From Microtetraspora glauca (lineage in GTDB: Bacteria > Actinomycetota > Actinomycetes > Streptomycetales > Streptomycetaceae), in NCBI GenBank assembly GCA_000721275.1, contig JOFO01000045.1, positions 1-47,795 of the forward strand: a stretch of 47,795 bases of DNA, written 5' to 3'. Positions 29,257 to 38,038 of this stretch are shown in pieces; position 1 is the first letter of the stretch; every line of letters starts with the position of its first letter. The notes beneath the pieces are model-generated. The model searched no databases, had not been told where the DNA came from, and worked only from the letters and a program-made list of their open reading frames with translations. Position numbers and translations under genes: made by a program.

Positions 29257-30986
29257 CGGGGGGCGCGGCGAAGCAGCCGCACGAGCTGCGCAGTCACCAG
29301 TGGTACGGGACCGACGGGCTGCGGTCGTTCAGCCACCGGGCGCGGACTCGGCAGCTCGGCTACCTGCCCGAGGAGCACCTGGGCAAGCCGGTGATCGCGG
29401 TGCTCAACACGTGGTCGGACATCAACCCCTGTCACGTGCACCTGCGGGACCGGGCGCAGGCCGTGAAGCGGGGGGTGTGGCAGGCGGGCGGCTTCCCGCT
29501 GGAGTTCCCGGTGTCCACGCTGTCGGAGACGTTCCAGAAGCCGACGCCGATGCTGTACCGCAACCTGCTGGCGATGGAGACGGAGGAGCTGCTGCGCTCG
29601 TACCCGGTGGACGGGGCGGTGCTGATGGGCGGCTGCGACAAGACCACGCCGGCGCTGCTGATGGGCGCGGCGTCGGTGGACCTGCCGACGGTGTTCGTGC
29701 CGGCCGGGCCGATGCTGCCGGGGCACTGGCGGGGCGAGACCCTGGGGTCCGGCACGGACATGTGGAAGTACTGGGACGAGCGGCGGGCCGGGACCATCGG
29801 CGACTGCGAGATGGCCGAGCTGGAGAGCGGTCTGGCGCGCTCGCCCGGTCACTGCATGACGATGGGGACGGCGTCGACGCTGACGGCGGCGGCGGAGACC
29901 CTGGGCGTGACGGTGCCGGGTGCCTCGTCGGTGCCGGCGGTGGACTCGGGGCACGACCGGATGGCCGCCGCGTCGGGGATGCGGATCGTGGAGCTGGTGC
30001 GGCAGGACCTGCGGCTGTCGCGGCTGCTGACCCGGGAGGCGTACGAGGACGCTGTCGCCGCCGTGCTGGCGCTCGGCGGGTCGACGAACGCGGTGATCCA
30101 CCTGATCGCGATGGCCGGCCGGTCCGGGGTGAAGCTGACGCTGGACGACTTCGACCGGATCGCGCGGACGGTGCCGGTGCTCGCGAACCTGCGGCCCGGC
30201 GGCGCGTACCTCATGGAGGACTTCCACTTCGCGGGCGGGATGCCCGGCTTCCTGTCGCGGATCGCGGACGTGCTCCACCTGGACCGGCCGACCGTCTCGC
30301 ACGCCACGCTGCGCGACCAGCTCGACGGGGCGCTCGTGCACAACGACGAGGTGATCCGGGAGCGGCACCGGCCGCTGGCTGCCGAGGGCGGGCTCGCGGT
30401 GCTGCGGGGCAACCTGTGCCCGGACGGGGCGGTCATCAAGCACGTCGCCATGGAGCAGCGGTTCCTGAAGCACACCGGTCCGGCGGTCGTCTTCGACGAC
30501 TACCGGACGATGCAGCGGACCATCGACGACCCGGCGCTCGGGATCACCCCGGACCACGTGCTGGTGCTGCGCGGCGCGGGCCCGAAGGGCGGTCCGGGGA
30601 TGCCGGAGTACGGCATGCTGCCGATCCCGAAGTACCTGCTGGAGCAGGGCGTGCGGGACATGGTGCGCGTCTCGGACGCCCGGATGAGCGGGACGAGTTA
30701 CGGGGCGTGCGTGCTGCACGTGGCGCCCGAGTCGCACGTCGGCGGACCCCTCGCGCTGGTCCGCACGGGTGACACGATCACCCTCGACGTCGACGCCCGC
30801 TCGCTCCATCTGCACGTCTCCGACGAGGAGCTGGAGCGCCGGCGGGCCGCGTGGACGCCGCCGCCGGCCCGGTACGAGCGCGGCTACGGCGCGCTGTACA
30901 TGGAGCAGATCTCCCAGGCCGACACCGGCTGCGACTTCGCGTTCCTGGCCCGGCCGGGGACGACCCCCGAACCCTACGCGGGCTGA
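29253..30986 (+). CDS. IlvD/Edd family dehydratase, L-arabinonate dehydratase type
   Basis: 577 aa. Cys60 (SDINPCH), Cys128 (GGCDKTTPAL) and Cys201 (SPGHCMTMG) fall one residue from the [2Fe-2S] ligands I recall for Rhizobium leguminosarum L-arabinonate dehydratase (59, 127, 200). SDARMSGTSYG carries the catalytic Ser. Dehydrates a sugar acid to its 2-keto-3-deoxy form. Dihydroxy-acid dehydratase (branched-chain amino acids) is less likely given the coupled DHDPS gene and the pectin context, where arabinan side chains supply L-arabinose. ATGA overlap with the upstream gene. D-xylonate or D-galactonate are alternative substrates. Confidence 0.9.
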   Translation: MTGGAAKQPHELRSHQWYGTDGLRSFSHRARTRQLGYLPEEHLGKPVIAVLNTWSDINPCHVHLRDRAQAVKRGVWQAGGFPLEFPVSTLSETFQKPTPMLYRNLLAMETEELLRSYPVDGAVLMGGCDKTTPALLMGAASVDLPTVFVPAGPMLPGHWRGETLGSGTDMWKYWDERRAGTIGDCEMAELESGLARSPGHCMTMGTASTLTAAAETLGVTVPGASSVPAVDSGHDRMAAASGMRIVELVRQDLRLSRLLTREAYEDAVAAVLALGGSTNAVIHLIAMAGRSGVKLTLDDFDRIARTVPVLANLRPGGAYLMEDFHFAGGMPGFLSRIADVLHLDRPTVSHATLRDQLDGALVHNDEVIRERHRPLAAEGGLAVLRGNLCPDGAVIKHVAMEQRFLKHTGPAVVFDDYRTMQRTIDDPALGITPDHVLVLRGAGPKGGPGMPEYGMLPIPKYLLEQGVRDMVRVSDARMSGTSYGACVLHVAPESHVGGPLALVRTGDTITLDVDARSLHLHVSDEELERRRAAWTPPPARYERGYGALYMEQISQADTGCDFAFLARPGTTPEPYAG

Positions 30987-31020
30987 CCCCGCGCCTCCGC
31001 ACCGCCCGACCGCCCGCGTT

Positions 31021-31036
31021 GTTCGACCTGTCGAAC
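31021..31036. promoter_or_regulatory. Inverted repeat GTTCGA-N4-TCGAAC before the ABC genes
   Basis: A perfect 6-bp inverted repeat in the 151-bp gap between the dehydratase and the first permease. Palindromes TTCGCGAA (31041-31048) and AAGCGCTT (31088-31095) follow. The cluster of symmetric sites suggests that the transporter segment has its own regulated promoter. Confidence 0.45.
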
Positions 31037-31087
31037 GCCGTTCGCGAAGCGCCTCTCCTGTGCCCGGCCCCGACGGGCGGCGACAGC

Positions 31088-31095
31088 AAGCGCTT
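31088..31095. promoter_or_regulatory. Palindrome AAGCGCTT in a motif shared with the GntR promoter region
   Basis: The surrounding CAAGCGCTTTCCGAACC resembles AAACGCTTTCTACGAACC at 27568-27585. It could be a common operator for the two parts of the pectin locus. Confidence 0.4.
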
Positions 31096-31137
31096 TCCGA
31101 ACCGTTGCACCGCCCGCCCGAGAACGGAGCCGCCGTC

Positions 31138-32076
31138 ATGGCCACAGCTGTGACCAAACCGCCCCGCACCGCCACGGCACGGGAGCGCCGCCGCACGGGA
31201 GCGACCCCCCGCCGACTGCCGTACCTGCTGATCGCGCCCGCGGGGCTGCTCATGCTGGGCTTCATCGCCTACCCCGTGCTGAGCGTCTTCTACTACAGCC
31301 TCCAGCACTACAACCCCACGAAGCCCTGGCGGAACGGCTTCGCCGGCCTCGACAACTTCACGAAGATCTTCACGGACGACCCGCACTTCTGGGGCACGCT
31401 GTCCTTCAGCCTCAAGTGGGTCGTGGTGGAGGTGACGCTCCAGCTCCTCTTCGGGCTCGCGCTCGCCCTCATCGTCAACCAGACCTTCGTCGGCCGCGCG
31501 CTCGGCCGGGCCCTGGTCTTCTCCCCGTGGGCCGTCTCCGGCGTGCTCACCTCGGCGATCTGGGTGCTGCTCTACAACTCCCAGACCGGCATCACCCGTT
31601 ACCTGGCGGACCTCGGCATCGGCGAGTACGGCACCTCGCTGCTCTCCGACACCGCGACCGTCTTCCCCGCCGCGATCGTCGCCGACCTCTGGCGCGGCGT
31701 GCCCTTCTTCGCCATCCTCATCCTCGCCGACCTCCAGTCGGTGCCGAAGGACCTGTACGAGGCCGCCGAGGTCGACGGGGCGGGCCGGCTGCGGCAGTTC
31801 TTCCACATCACGCTCCCGCACATCCGGGACGCGATCGTGCTGTCCACGCTGCTGCGCGCGGTGTGGGAGTTCAACAACGTCGACCTGCTGTACACGCTGA
31901 CGGGCGGCGGCCCCGCGGGCGTCACCACGACCCTGCCGCTGTACGTCGCCGAGACCAGCGTCGACGCCCACAACTTCGGTTACGCCTCCGCCCTCACCAC
32001 GGTGGCGTTCGTGATCCTTCTCTTCTGCTCGATCGTCTATCTGCGCCTGAGCAAGTTCGGAGGCGACAGCAAGTGA
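31138..32076 (+). CDS. Sugar ABC transporter permease, MalF type (pectin locus)
   Basis: 312 aa. A basic N-terminus is followed by about six membrane segments (LLIAPAGLLMLGFIAYPVLS first) and the EAA loop YEAAEVDGAGRLRQFFHITLPH. It forms the channel of a CUT1 importer with the next gene, with which it overlaps by 4 bp. No ATPase is encoded nearby, so a shared MsiK-type ATPase is expected. The likely cargo is pectin- or arabinan-derived oligosaccharide, judging from the neighbours. Confidence 0.94.
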   Translation: MATAVTKPPRTATARERRRTGATPRRLPYLLIAPAGLLMLGFIAYPVLSVFYYSLQHYNPTKPWRNGFAGLDNFTKIFTDDPHFWGTLSFSLKWVVVEVTLQLLFGLALALIVNQTFVGRALGRALVFSPWAVSGVLTSAIWVLLYNSQTGITRYLADLGIGEYGTSLLSDTATVFPAAIVADLWRGVPFFAILILADLQSVPKDLYEAAEVDGAGRLRQFFHITLPHIRDAIVLSTLLRAVWEFNNVDLLYTLTGGGPAGVTTTLPLYVAETSVDAHNFGYASALTTVAFVILLFCSIVYLRLSKFGGDSK

Positions 32077-32993
32077 CCGCCGCGGCCACCCCCACCCGTA
32101 CCGCGCCCGCCGCCGGGACCACCGGTCCCGCGCAGCCCCCGCGCGACACCCCGCCCGCCACCGCCCGCAAGCGGCACCGGGCCTGGGACGAGGTCCCCCG
32201 GTGGCAGATCTACCTGCCGCTCGGCGTCTACCTCGTCTTCACCCTCGTCCCGTTCTACTGGATCTTCCTCTTCGCCGTCCGCCCGGCCGGCTCCACCTCG
32301 CTGCTGCCCTGGCCGATGACGACCGCGCACTTCGAGAAGGTGTGGACCGACCGCAGCTTCGGGGTGTTCTTCCAGAACAGCCTCATCATCGGCGTCGCCG
32401 TGCTCATCAGCACCACGCTGGTCGCGCTGGCCGGCGGATACGCCCTCGCCCGCTTCGACTTCCGGATCAAGAAGGGCTTCATGCTGGCCCTCCTGTGCTC
32501 CCAGTTCGTGCCGGGCGCCCTGCTGCTCGTCCCGCTCTTCCAGATCTTCGCCGAGCTGCGGATGATCAACTCGATCGGCAGCGTCATCCTCGCCGAGACC
32601 GTGTTCCAGCTGCCGCTGTCGATGATCCTCATCAGCGGCTTCATCAGGAACGTGCCGCCCTCGCTGGAGGAGGCCGCCTGGGTCGACGGCTGCAACCGGT
32701 TCCGCGCCTTCCTGATCGTCGTGCTGCCGCTGCTGCGGCCCGGCCTGGTCGCCGTCGGCTCCTTCGCCTTCGTCCACGCCTGGAACCACTTCCTCTTCGC
32801 CCTGATGTTCCTCAGCAGCCAGAGCAAGCAGACCATCCCGGTCGGCCTCAACACCCTGATGGGCGCGGACAGCGTCGACCTCGGCGCGCTCGCCGCCGGC
32901 GGCGTCATCGCCGCCGTCCCCGTGGTCATCGTCTTCGCCTTCATCCAGAAGTGGCTCGTCACCGGCTTCAGCGCCGGGGCGGTGAAGGGATGA
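32073..32993 (+). CDS. Sugar ABC transporter permease, MalG type (pectin locus)
   Basis: 306 aa with a Pro/Thr-rich N-terminus, six membrane segments (IYLPLGVYLVFTLVPFYWIF first) and the EAA loop LEEAAWVDGCNRFRAFLIVVLP. GTG 32073 overlaps the upstream TGA and has GGAGG 9 nt upstream. Partner of the MalF-type permease. The stop overlaps the Gfo/Idh start by 4 bp (ATGA). Confidence 0.94.
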   Translation: MTAAATPTRTAPAAGTTGPAQPPRDTPPATARKRHRAWDEVPRWQIYLPLGVYLVFTLVPFYWIFLFAVRPAGSTSLLPWPMTTAHFEKVWTDRSFGVFFQNSLIIGVAVLISTTLVALAGGYALARFDFRIKKGFMLALLCSQFVPGALLLVPLFQIFAELRMINSIGSVILAETVFQLPLSMILISGFIRNVPPSLEEAAWVDGCNRFRAFLIVVLPLLRPGLVAVGSFAFVHAWNHFLFALMFLSSQSKQTIPVGLNTLMGADSVDLGALAAGGVIAAVPVVIVFAFIQKWLVTGFSAGAVKG

Positions 32994-34159
32994 GCACCGT
33001 GCCCGTACGAGACCCCCTCCCGGTCGTCCTCGCCGGCGCCCGCGGCCACGGCCGCAGCCACCTCCTCAACATCCACCGCCTGGAACGGCTCGGCCTGGTC
33101 CGCCTGGCCGGCGTCTGCGAGCTGCGCCCGCTCGACGCCGCCGAGCTCGACGGGCTCGGCGCGCCCGCCCAGTCCGACGACCTCGCGGCGCTGCTCGCCG
33201 CCACCGGCGCGCGGCTGGCGGTGCTCAGCACCCCCATCCAGACCCACACCGACATGGCGCTGACCGCCGCCCGGCACGGCGCCGACGTCCTCCTGGAGAA
33301 GCCGCCCGCCCCCTCGTACGCCGAGTTCCGCCGGATGGCCGACGGCGTCGCGGCGGCCGGCCGGGCCTGCCAGATCGGCTTCCAGTCGCTCGGCTCGCAC
33401 GCCGTCCCCGCCGTCCGCGACCTGATCGCGCGGGGCGAGATCGGCGAGGTGCTGGGCGTCGGCGCGGCGGGCGCCTGGGTCCGCGACGAGGCGTACTTCC
33501 GGCGCGCCCCCTGGGCCGGCCGGCGCCGCCTCGACGGCGTCGACGTCGTCGACGGCGCGCTGACCAACCCGCTCGCCCACGCCGTCGCCACCGCCCTCGC
33601 CCTCGCCGGGGCCCCCCGCGCCGAGGACGTCGCGGGCGTGGAGACCGAGCTGTTCCACGCCCACGCCATCGAGTCCGACGACACCTCCGCCGTCCGCGTC
33701 ACCACCGCCGCCGGGCTGCCGGTGACCGTGGCCGCGACGCTGTGCGCGGAGAGGACCGGCGAGCCGTACGTGGTGGTGCACGGCAGCCGCGGCCGGATCA
33801 CCTTCTGGTACCGCGAGGACCGGGTCCTGCTCCAGCGCGCCGGACACGGCCCGGAGGAGACCACGTACGGCCGCACCGACCTGCTGGAGAACCTGGTCGC
33901 GCACGTCACCGACGGCGCCCCGCTGCTCGTGCCGCCGGACGCGACCGGCGCGTTCATGCGGGTCGTCGAGGCGGTCCGCACCGCGCCCGACCCGCTGCCG
34001 CTGCCCGCCGCCCACTGGCGCGCCGAGGCCGGCGGGAGCGCCGGACGGCGGGTCGTGACGGGCGTGGAGGCGCTGGTCGACGCGAGCGCCGAACAGCTCC
34101 GGCTCTACTCCGAGCTCGGCGCCCCCTGGGCGTCGCCGGCCCCGGCGGAGGTCCGGTGA
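32990..34159 (+). CDS. Gfo/Idh/MocA family oxidoreductase
   Basis: 389 aa. The N-terminal Rossmann domain begins PVVLAGARGHGRSH and contains the family EKP motif (LLEKPPAPS). The C-terminal beta-sheet domain has DGALTNPLAHAVATAL, where family members carry catalytic His/Asp residues. Such enzymes oxidise or reduce sugars with tightly bound NAD(P), and some act in oxidative glycoside cleavage through 3-keto intermediates. Coupled by 4-bp overlaps to a permease and to the PmoA-family gene. It could also supply the missing L-arabinose dehydrogenase step. No signal peptide. Confidence 0.9.
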   Translation: MSTVPVRDPLPVVLAGARGHGRSHLLNIHRLERLGLVRLAGVCELRPLDAAELDGLGAPAQSDDLAALLAATGARLAVLSTPIQTHTDMALTAARHGADVLLEKPPAPSYAEFRRMADGVAAAGRACQIGFQSLGSHAVPAVRDLIARGEIGEVLGVGAAGAWVRDEAYFRRAPWAGRRRLDGVDVVDGALTNPLAHAVATALALAGAPRAEDVAGVETELFHAHAIESDDTSAVRVTTAAGLPVTVAATLCAERTGEPYVVVHGSRGRITFWYREDRVLLQRAGHGPEETTYGRTDLLENLVAHVTDGAPLLVPPDATGAFMRVVEAVRTAPDPLPLPAAHWRAEAGGSAGRRVVTGVEALVDASAEQLRLYSELGAPWASPAPAEVR

Positions 34160-35061
34160 ACGGCACCGGCGGCACCGTCGCCCTGCGGGTCGGGGGCCGG
34201 ACGGTCGCCCACTGCGTGACCCGCCCGGCGCTCGCCGCCGGCCACGCGCCGCGCCCGTACCTGCACCCGGTGACCACGCTCGCCGGGCGGGCCGTCACCG
34301 AGGTGCTGCCCGCGGACCACGTCCACCACCTGGGCGCCGGGATCGCCGTCCCGGACGTCGACGGGCACAACTTCTGGGGCGGGCGCACCTTCGTCCGCGG
34401 CCGGGGGCCGGTCGCGCTCGACAACCACGGCGCGCAGCGGCACGACGGCTTCAAGCTGTGCGACCCGGACGGCTTCGTCGAGGAGGTGAGCTGGACCGCC
34501 GGAGGGGAGCGACTGTTCGCCGAGCACCGCACGGTCGCCGCGGTCCCGCTCACCGACTCGGCGTGGGCCCTGGACCTGACCTTCTCCGTCGCCAACGTCT
34601 CCGGCCGCGACCTGTCCATCGGCAGCCCGGCCACCAACGGGCGCCCCGGCGCCGCCTACGGCGGCTTCTTCTGGCGCGCCCCCAAGGAGGCCGCCGCACC
34701 CGAGGTGTTCGGCCCGGGCGCGGACGGCTCAGGCTCCGGCGGCCCAGGCCCAGGCTCCGACGGCTCAGGCTCCGGCGCGGACGGCGAGAAGGCGGTGCAC
34801 GGCGTCCGCGCCGACTGGGTGGCGATGTGCGGCGACGGCTGGAGCCTGGTCTTCGCCGGGGCGACGGAGGCCACCCGGCGCGACCCGTGGTTCGTGCGGG
34901 CCGCCGAGTACCCCGGCGTCGGCTCCTCCCTCGCGTACGAGGAGCGGCTGGCGGTCCCGGCCGGCGGGACGTTCGTCCGGCGGGTGGTCACCGTCGTCGC
35001 CGACGGGCGGCTCGACCGGGACGGGGCCGCGGCCCTGGCCCGGAAGGCGGTGGCGTCGTGA
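34156..35061 (+). CDS. PmoA family (DUF6807) protein
   Basis: 301 aa of the DUF6807/PmoA-like family, whose members accompany Gfo/Idh/MocA and glycoside hydrolase genes but have no settled activity. Typical stretches are RPYLHPVTTLAGRAVTE, DHVHHLGAGIAVPDVDGHNFWGG and GGFFWRAP, with conserved His residues suggesting a metal or sugar site. Residues about 184-210 are a low-complexity Gly/Ser/Asp/Pro insertion encoded by direct repeats inside the domain. GTG 34156 overlaps the upstream stop, and the gene is coupled to GH43 downstream. Probably cytoplasmic. Confidence 0.82.
   Translation: MNGTGGTVALRVGGRTVAHCVTRPALAAGHAPRPYLHPVTTLAGRAVTEVLPADHVHHLGAGIAVPDVDGHNFWGGRTFVRGRGPVALDNHGAQRHDGFKLCDPDGFVEEVSWTAGGERLFAEHRTVAAVPLTDSAWALDLTFSVANVSGRDLSIGSPATNGRPGAAYGGFFWRAPKEAAAPEVFGPGADGSGSGGPGPGSDGSGSGADGEKAVHGVRADWVAMCGDGWSLVFAGATEATRRDPWFVRAAEYPGVGSSLAYEERLAVPAGGTFVRRVVTVVADGRLDRDGAAALARKAVAS
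34723..34776. repeat. 18-bp direct repeat within the PmoA gene
   Basis: GACGGCTCAGGCTCCGGC occurs at 34723-34740 and identically at 34759-34776, offset by 36 bp, with related CCAGGCCCAGGCTCC between. It encodes a DGSGSG-type linker, in frame. Confidence 0.9.
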
Positions 35062-36602
35062 TCGGGACGACGGTGCCCGCCGTCACGGGCGACCTGGGGG
35101 ACGGCACGTACCGCAACCCGGTGCTCGCGGCCGACTGGTCCGACCCGGACGTGCTCCGCGTCGGCGACGACTTCCACCTCACCGCCTCCAGCTTCGGCCG
35201 CGCCCCCGGCCTGCCGCTGCTGCGCTCCCGCGACCTGGTCAACTGGACGCTCGCCGGGCACGCTCTGCAACGGCTCGTGCCCGAGGAGGAGTTCGCCCTG
35301 CCCCGGCACGACCGCGGGGTGTGGGCGCCGTCCCTCCGCCACCACGACGGCCGCTTCTGGATCTTCTGGGGCGACCCCGACCACGGCGTCTACCAGATCA
35401 ACTCCCCCGCCTTCGAAGGTCCTTGGTCCCGGCCGCACCTGGTGAAGGAGGGCCGGGGGCTGATCGACGCGTGCCCGCTGTGGGACGAGGAGACCGGCGA
35501 GGCGTATCTGGTGCACGGCTGGGCGAAGTCCCGGGCCGGCTTCAACAACCGGCTCACCGGTCACCGGATGAGCCCGGACGGCACCCACGTCCTCGACGAG
35601 GGCGCCACGCTGGTCGACGCCGACCTGATCCCCGGCTGGTTCACCCTGGAGGGGCCCAAGCTGTACCGGCACGACGGCCGGTTCTGGATCCTCGCCCCGG
35701 CCGGCGGCGTCGCCACCGGCTGGCAGGGCGCCTTCCGCGCGGAGTCCTTCTTCGGCCCGTACGAGGAGCGGATCGTCCTCGCCCAGGGCGACACCGACGT
35801 CAACGGCCCCCACCAGGGCGGCTGGGTGCGCACCGGTGCCGGCGAGGACTGGTTCCTGCACTTCCAGCAGACCGGCGCCCACGGCCGGCTCGTCCACCTC
35901 CAGCCGATGCGCTGGGACGCGGACGGCTGGCCGGTGCTGGGCGACGAAGGCTCCCCCGTACGCGTCCACCGCAAGCCCGCCCTGCCGCCGGCGCCCCCGG
36001 CCCGGCCGGCCGTGGACGACGCCTTCCCGGGCGGCGCCTTCGGACCGCAGTGGTCGTGGACCGCCAACCCGGGCGCGGACTGGACGAGCCCGCACCCGGG
36101 GCAGGGGCTGCGGCTCGCATGCGTCCGTACGGAGCGGGCCGGCGACCTGCGGTCGGTGCCGCACGTGCTGACGCAGCGGCTGCCCGCCGGGGCCCGGACC
36201 GTCGAGGTCCGGCTGCGGCTGGAGGCCAGGGCTCCGGGCGCCCGGGCCGGTCTGGTCGTGCTCGGCGACGCGTACGCCTGGATCGGCCTGGAACGGGACG
36301 CCGGCGGCGGGGTGGCGCTCACCCACCGCTTCGCGCCGGGCAACGCCGACCGGGAGCGGGACGCGGCCCGTGCCGTGCCGCTGGACTCCGCCGAGGCGCT
36401 GCTGCGGATCGAGGTCACCGCCGACGCGCGCTGCCGCTTCTCCTTCGACGCCGGTGCCGGACCCGTCCGGCTCGGACCCGAGTTCGCGGCCACCCCCTGG
36501 CGGTGGGTGGGCGCCCTGCTCGGCCTGTTCGCCGCCGCCCCGGAGGGCGAAGGGCACGCCGGGACGGGCGTGTTCACCGGCTTCCGCACCCTGGCCCGCT
36601 GA
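35058..36602 (+). CDS. GH43 family glycoside hydrolase (beta-xylosidase / alpha-L-arabinofuranosidase)
   Basis: 514 aa. The five-bladed propeller (about 15-315) starts YRNPVLAADWSDPDVLRVGDDF with the catalytic base Asp in SDPD. It continues with RGVWAPSLRHHDGRFWIFW and ends around a conserved FTLEGPKLYRHDGRFW, where Glu is the general acid. A C-terminal concanavalin-like beta-sandwich (about 325-510) is typical of GH43 exo-enzymes. No signal peptide, so it acts on imported oligosaccharides. GTG 35058 overlaps the upstream stop. The surrounding pectin genes favour arabinan or pectic substrates. Confidence 0.93.
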   Translation: MIGTTVPAVTGDLGDGTYRNPVLAADWSDPDVLRVGDDFHLTASSFGRAPGLPLLRSRDLVNWTLAGHALQRLVPEEEFALPRHDRGVWAPSLRHHDGRFWIFWGDPDHGVYQINSPAFEGPWSRPHLVKEGRGLIDACPLWDEETGEAYLVHGWAKSRAGFNNRLTGHRMSPDGTHVLDEGATLVDADLIPGWFTLEGPKLYRHDGRFWILAPAGGVATGWQGAFRAESFFGPYEERIVLAQGDTDVNGPHQGGWVRTGAGEDWFLHFQQTGAHGRLVHLQPMRWDADGWPVLGDEGSPVRVHRKPALPPAPPARPAVDDAFPGGAFGPQWSWTANPGADWTSPHPGQGLRLACVRTERAGDLRSVPHVLTQRLPAGARTVEVRLRLEARAPGARAGLVVLGDAYAWIGLERDAGGGVALTHRFAPGNADRERDAARAVPLDSAEALLRIEVTADARCRFSFDAGAGPVRLGPEFAATPWRWVGALLGLFAAAPEGEGHAGTGVFTGFRTLAR

Positions 36603-36700
36603 CGCCGGCCGCCGCCACCGCCCGCCGCGCCCCGGCGGGCCCGCACACCCCCACGCTCCACCCCCATCCCCCGCACCACCCCGAGAGAAGAGAGCCGACG

Positions 36701-38038
36701 ATGACCATCTTCCCCGGACGGCGCAGAGCCGCCCTCGCCCTCGCCCTCTCCGGCGTCCTCGCGCTGACCGCCACCGCCTGTGGTGACGACGGCAGCGGCG
36801 GCGCCGGCGACGCCGGAGCCGAGGGATCGGGCAAGGGCAAGATCACCTTCTGGGACAACAACGGCGGTGTCCGGACCGACGTGTGGAAGGAGATCATCGC
36901 CGACTTCGAGAAGGCGAACCCGGACATCGACGTCGAGTACGTCGGCGTCGCCTCGAAGGAGGTCCAGTCCAAGTACGACACCGCCATCCAGGGCGGCGCG
37001 CTGCCGGACGTCGGCGGCGTCGGCGCGGCGATGCTCGCCGGGATCGCCGCCCAGGGCGCCCTGGAGCCGCTGGACGAGCGGATCGAGAAGAGCTCCCTGT
37101 TCGGCAAGCTGAACCAGGGCATGCTCGACTCCGTCAAGGCGGCCGGCGGCCAGGACAAGCTGTTCACCGTGCCGACCTCGGCCAGCAACGGCGTCCTCTA
37201 CTACCGCACCGACCTCTTCAAGGCGGCCGGCCTCGGCGAGCCCAGCACTTGGACGAAGTTCTACGAGGCGGCCGCGAAGCTCACCGCGAAGGACAAGAAC
37301 CGCTTCGGCTACACCATCCGCGGCGGCGCCGGCTCCATCGCCCAGGCCCTCGACGCCATGTACGGCCAGAGCGGCATCCAGGAGTTCTGGGACGGCGACA
37401 AGACCACCGTCAACGCCCCCGAGAACGTGGCCGCGCTGGAGAAGTACGTCGGCCTGTTCAAGAAGAACACCCCGGCGGCCGACGTCAACAACGACTTCAC
37501 CAAGATGGTCGCCCAGTGGGACAGCGGCGAGATCGGCATGCTGAACCACAACCTCGGCTCGTACCAGGACCACGTGAAGGCTCTGGGCACCGACAAGTTC
37601 CGCGGCATCCCGAACCCGACCCGGGACGACGGCACCCGCGTGATGGTCTCCAACCCGGTCGACGGCCTCGGCCTGTTCTCCTCCAGCAAGAACAAGGCCG
37701 CCGCCTGGAAGTTCATCGAGTTCGCCGCCTCCCACCAGTCCAACTCCAAGTGGAACAAGTCCGCCGGCGCCATCCCCGCCAACACCGAGGCGGCGCAGGA
37801 CCCGTGGGTCCAGGAGGCCGAGCCGACGAAGCTGGCCGCCGAGGTCCTGTTCAGCGGCAAGGCGACCATCGTCCAGCTGCCGTACTACCTGCCCGACTGG
37901 AACACCATCTCCAAGGCCGACAACGAGGCCAACTTCCAGAAGGTGCTGCTGGGCACGATGTCGGCGAAGGACTTCGCGGACTCCCTCGCCGAGCAGCTGA
38001 ACGAGGCCCAGGCCGAGTGGAAGGCCCAGAAGAAGTGA
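36701..38038 (+). CDS. Sugar-binding lipoprotein of the pectin-locus ABC transporter
   Basis: 445 aa. The signal peptide ends in lipobox LTATAC with lipidated Cys27. The mature protein begins with an Asp/Gly/Ser-rich tether and then KITFWDNNGGVRTDVWKEII, the start of a family-1 solute-binding fold. ATG 36701 lies 98 bp after GH43, so it may have its own promoter or an internal processing site, which would suit the higher dose needed for a receptor. Its stop overlaps the next GTG. Confidence 0.94.
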   Translation: MTIFPGRRRAALALALSGVLALTATACGDDGSGGAGDAGAEGSGKGKITFWDNNGGVRTDVWKEIIADFEKANPDIDVEYVGVASKEVQSKYDTAIQGGALPDVGGVGAAMLAGIAAQGALEPLDERIEKSSLFGKLNQGMLDSVKAAGGQDKLFTVPTSASNGVLYYRTDLFKAAGLGEPSTWTKFYEAAAKLTAKDKNRFGYTIRGGAGSIAQALDAMYGQSGIQEFWDGDKTTVNAPENVAALEKYVGLFKKNTPAADVNNDFTKMVAQWDSGEIGMLNHNLGSYQDHVKALGTDKFRGIPNPTRDDGTRVMVSNPVDGLGLFSSSKNKAAAWKFIEFAASHQSNSKWNKSAGAIPANTEAAQDPWVQEAEPTKLAAEVLFSGKATIVQLPYYLPDWNTISKADNEANFQKVLLGTMSAKDFADSLAEQLNEAQAEWKAQKK

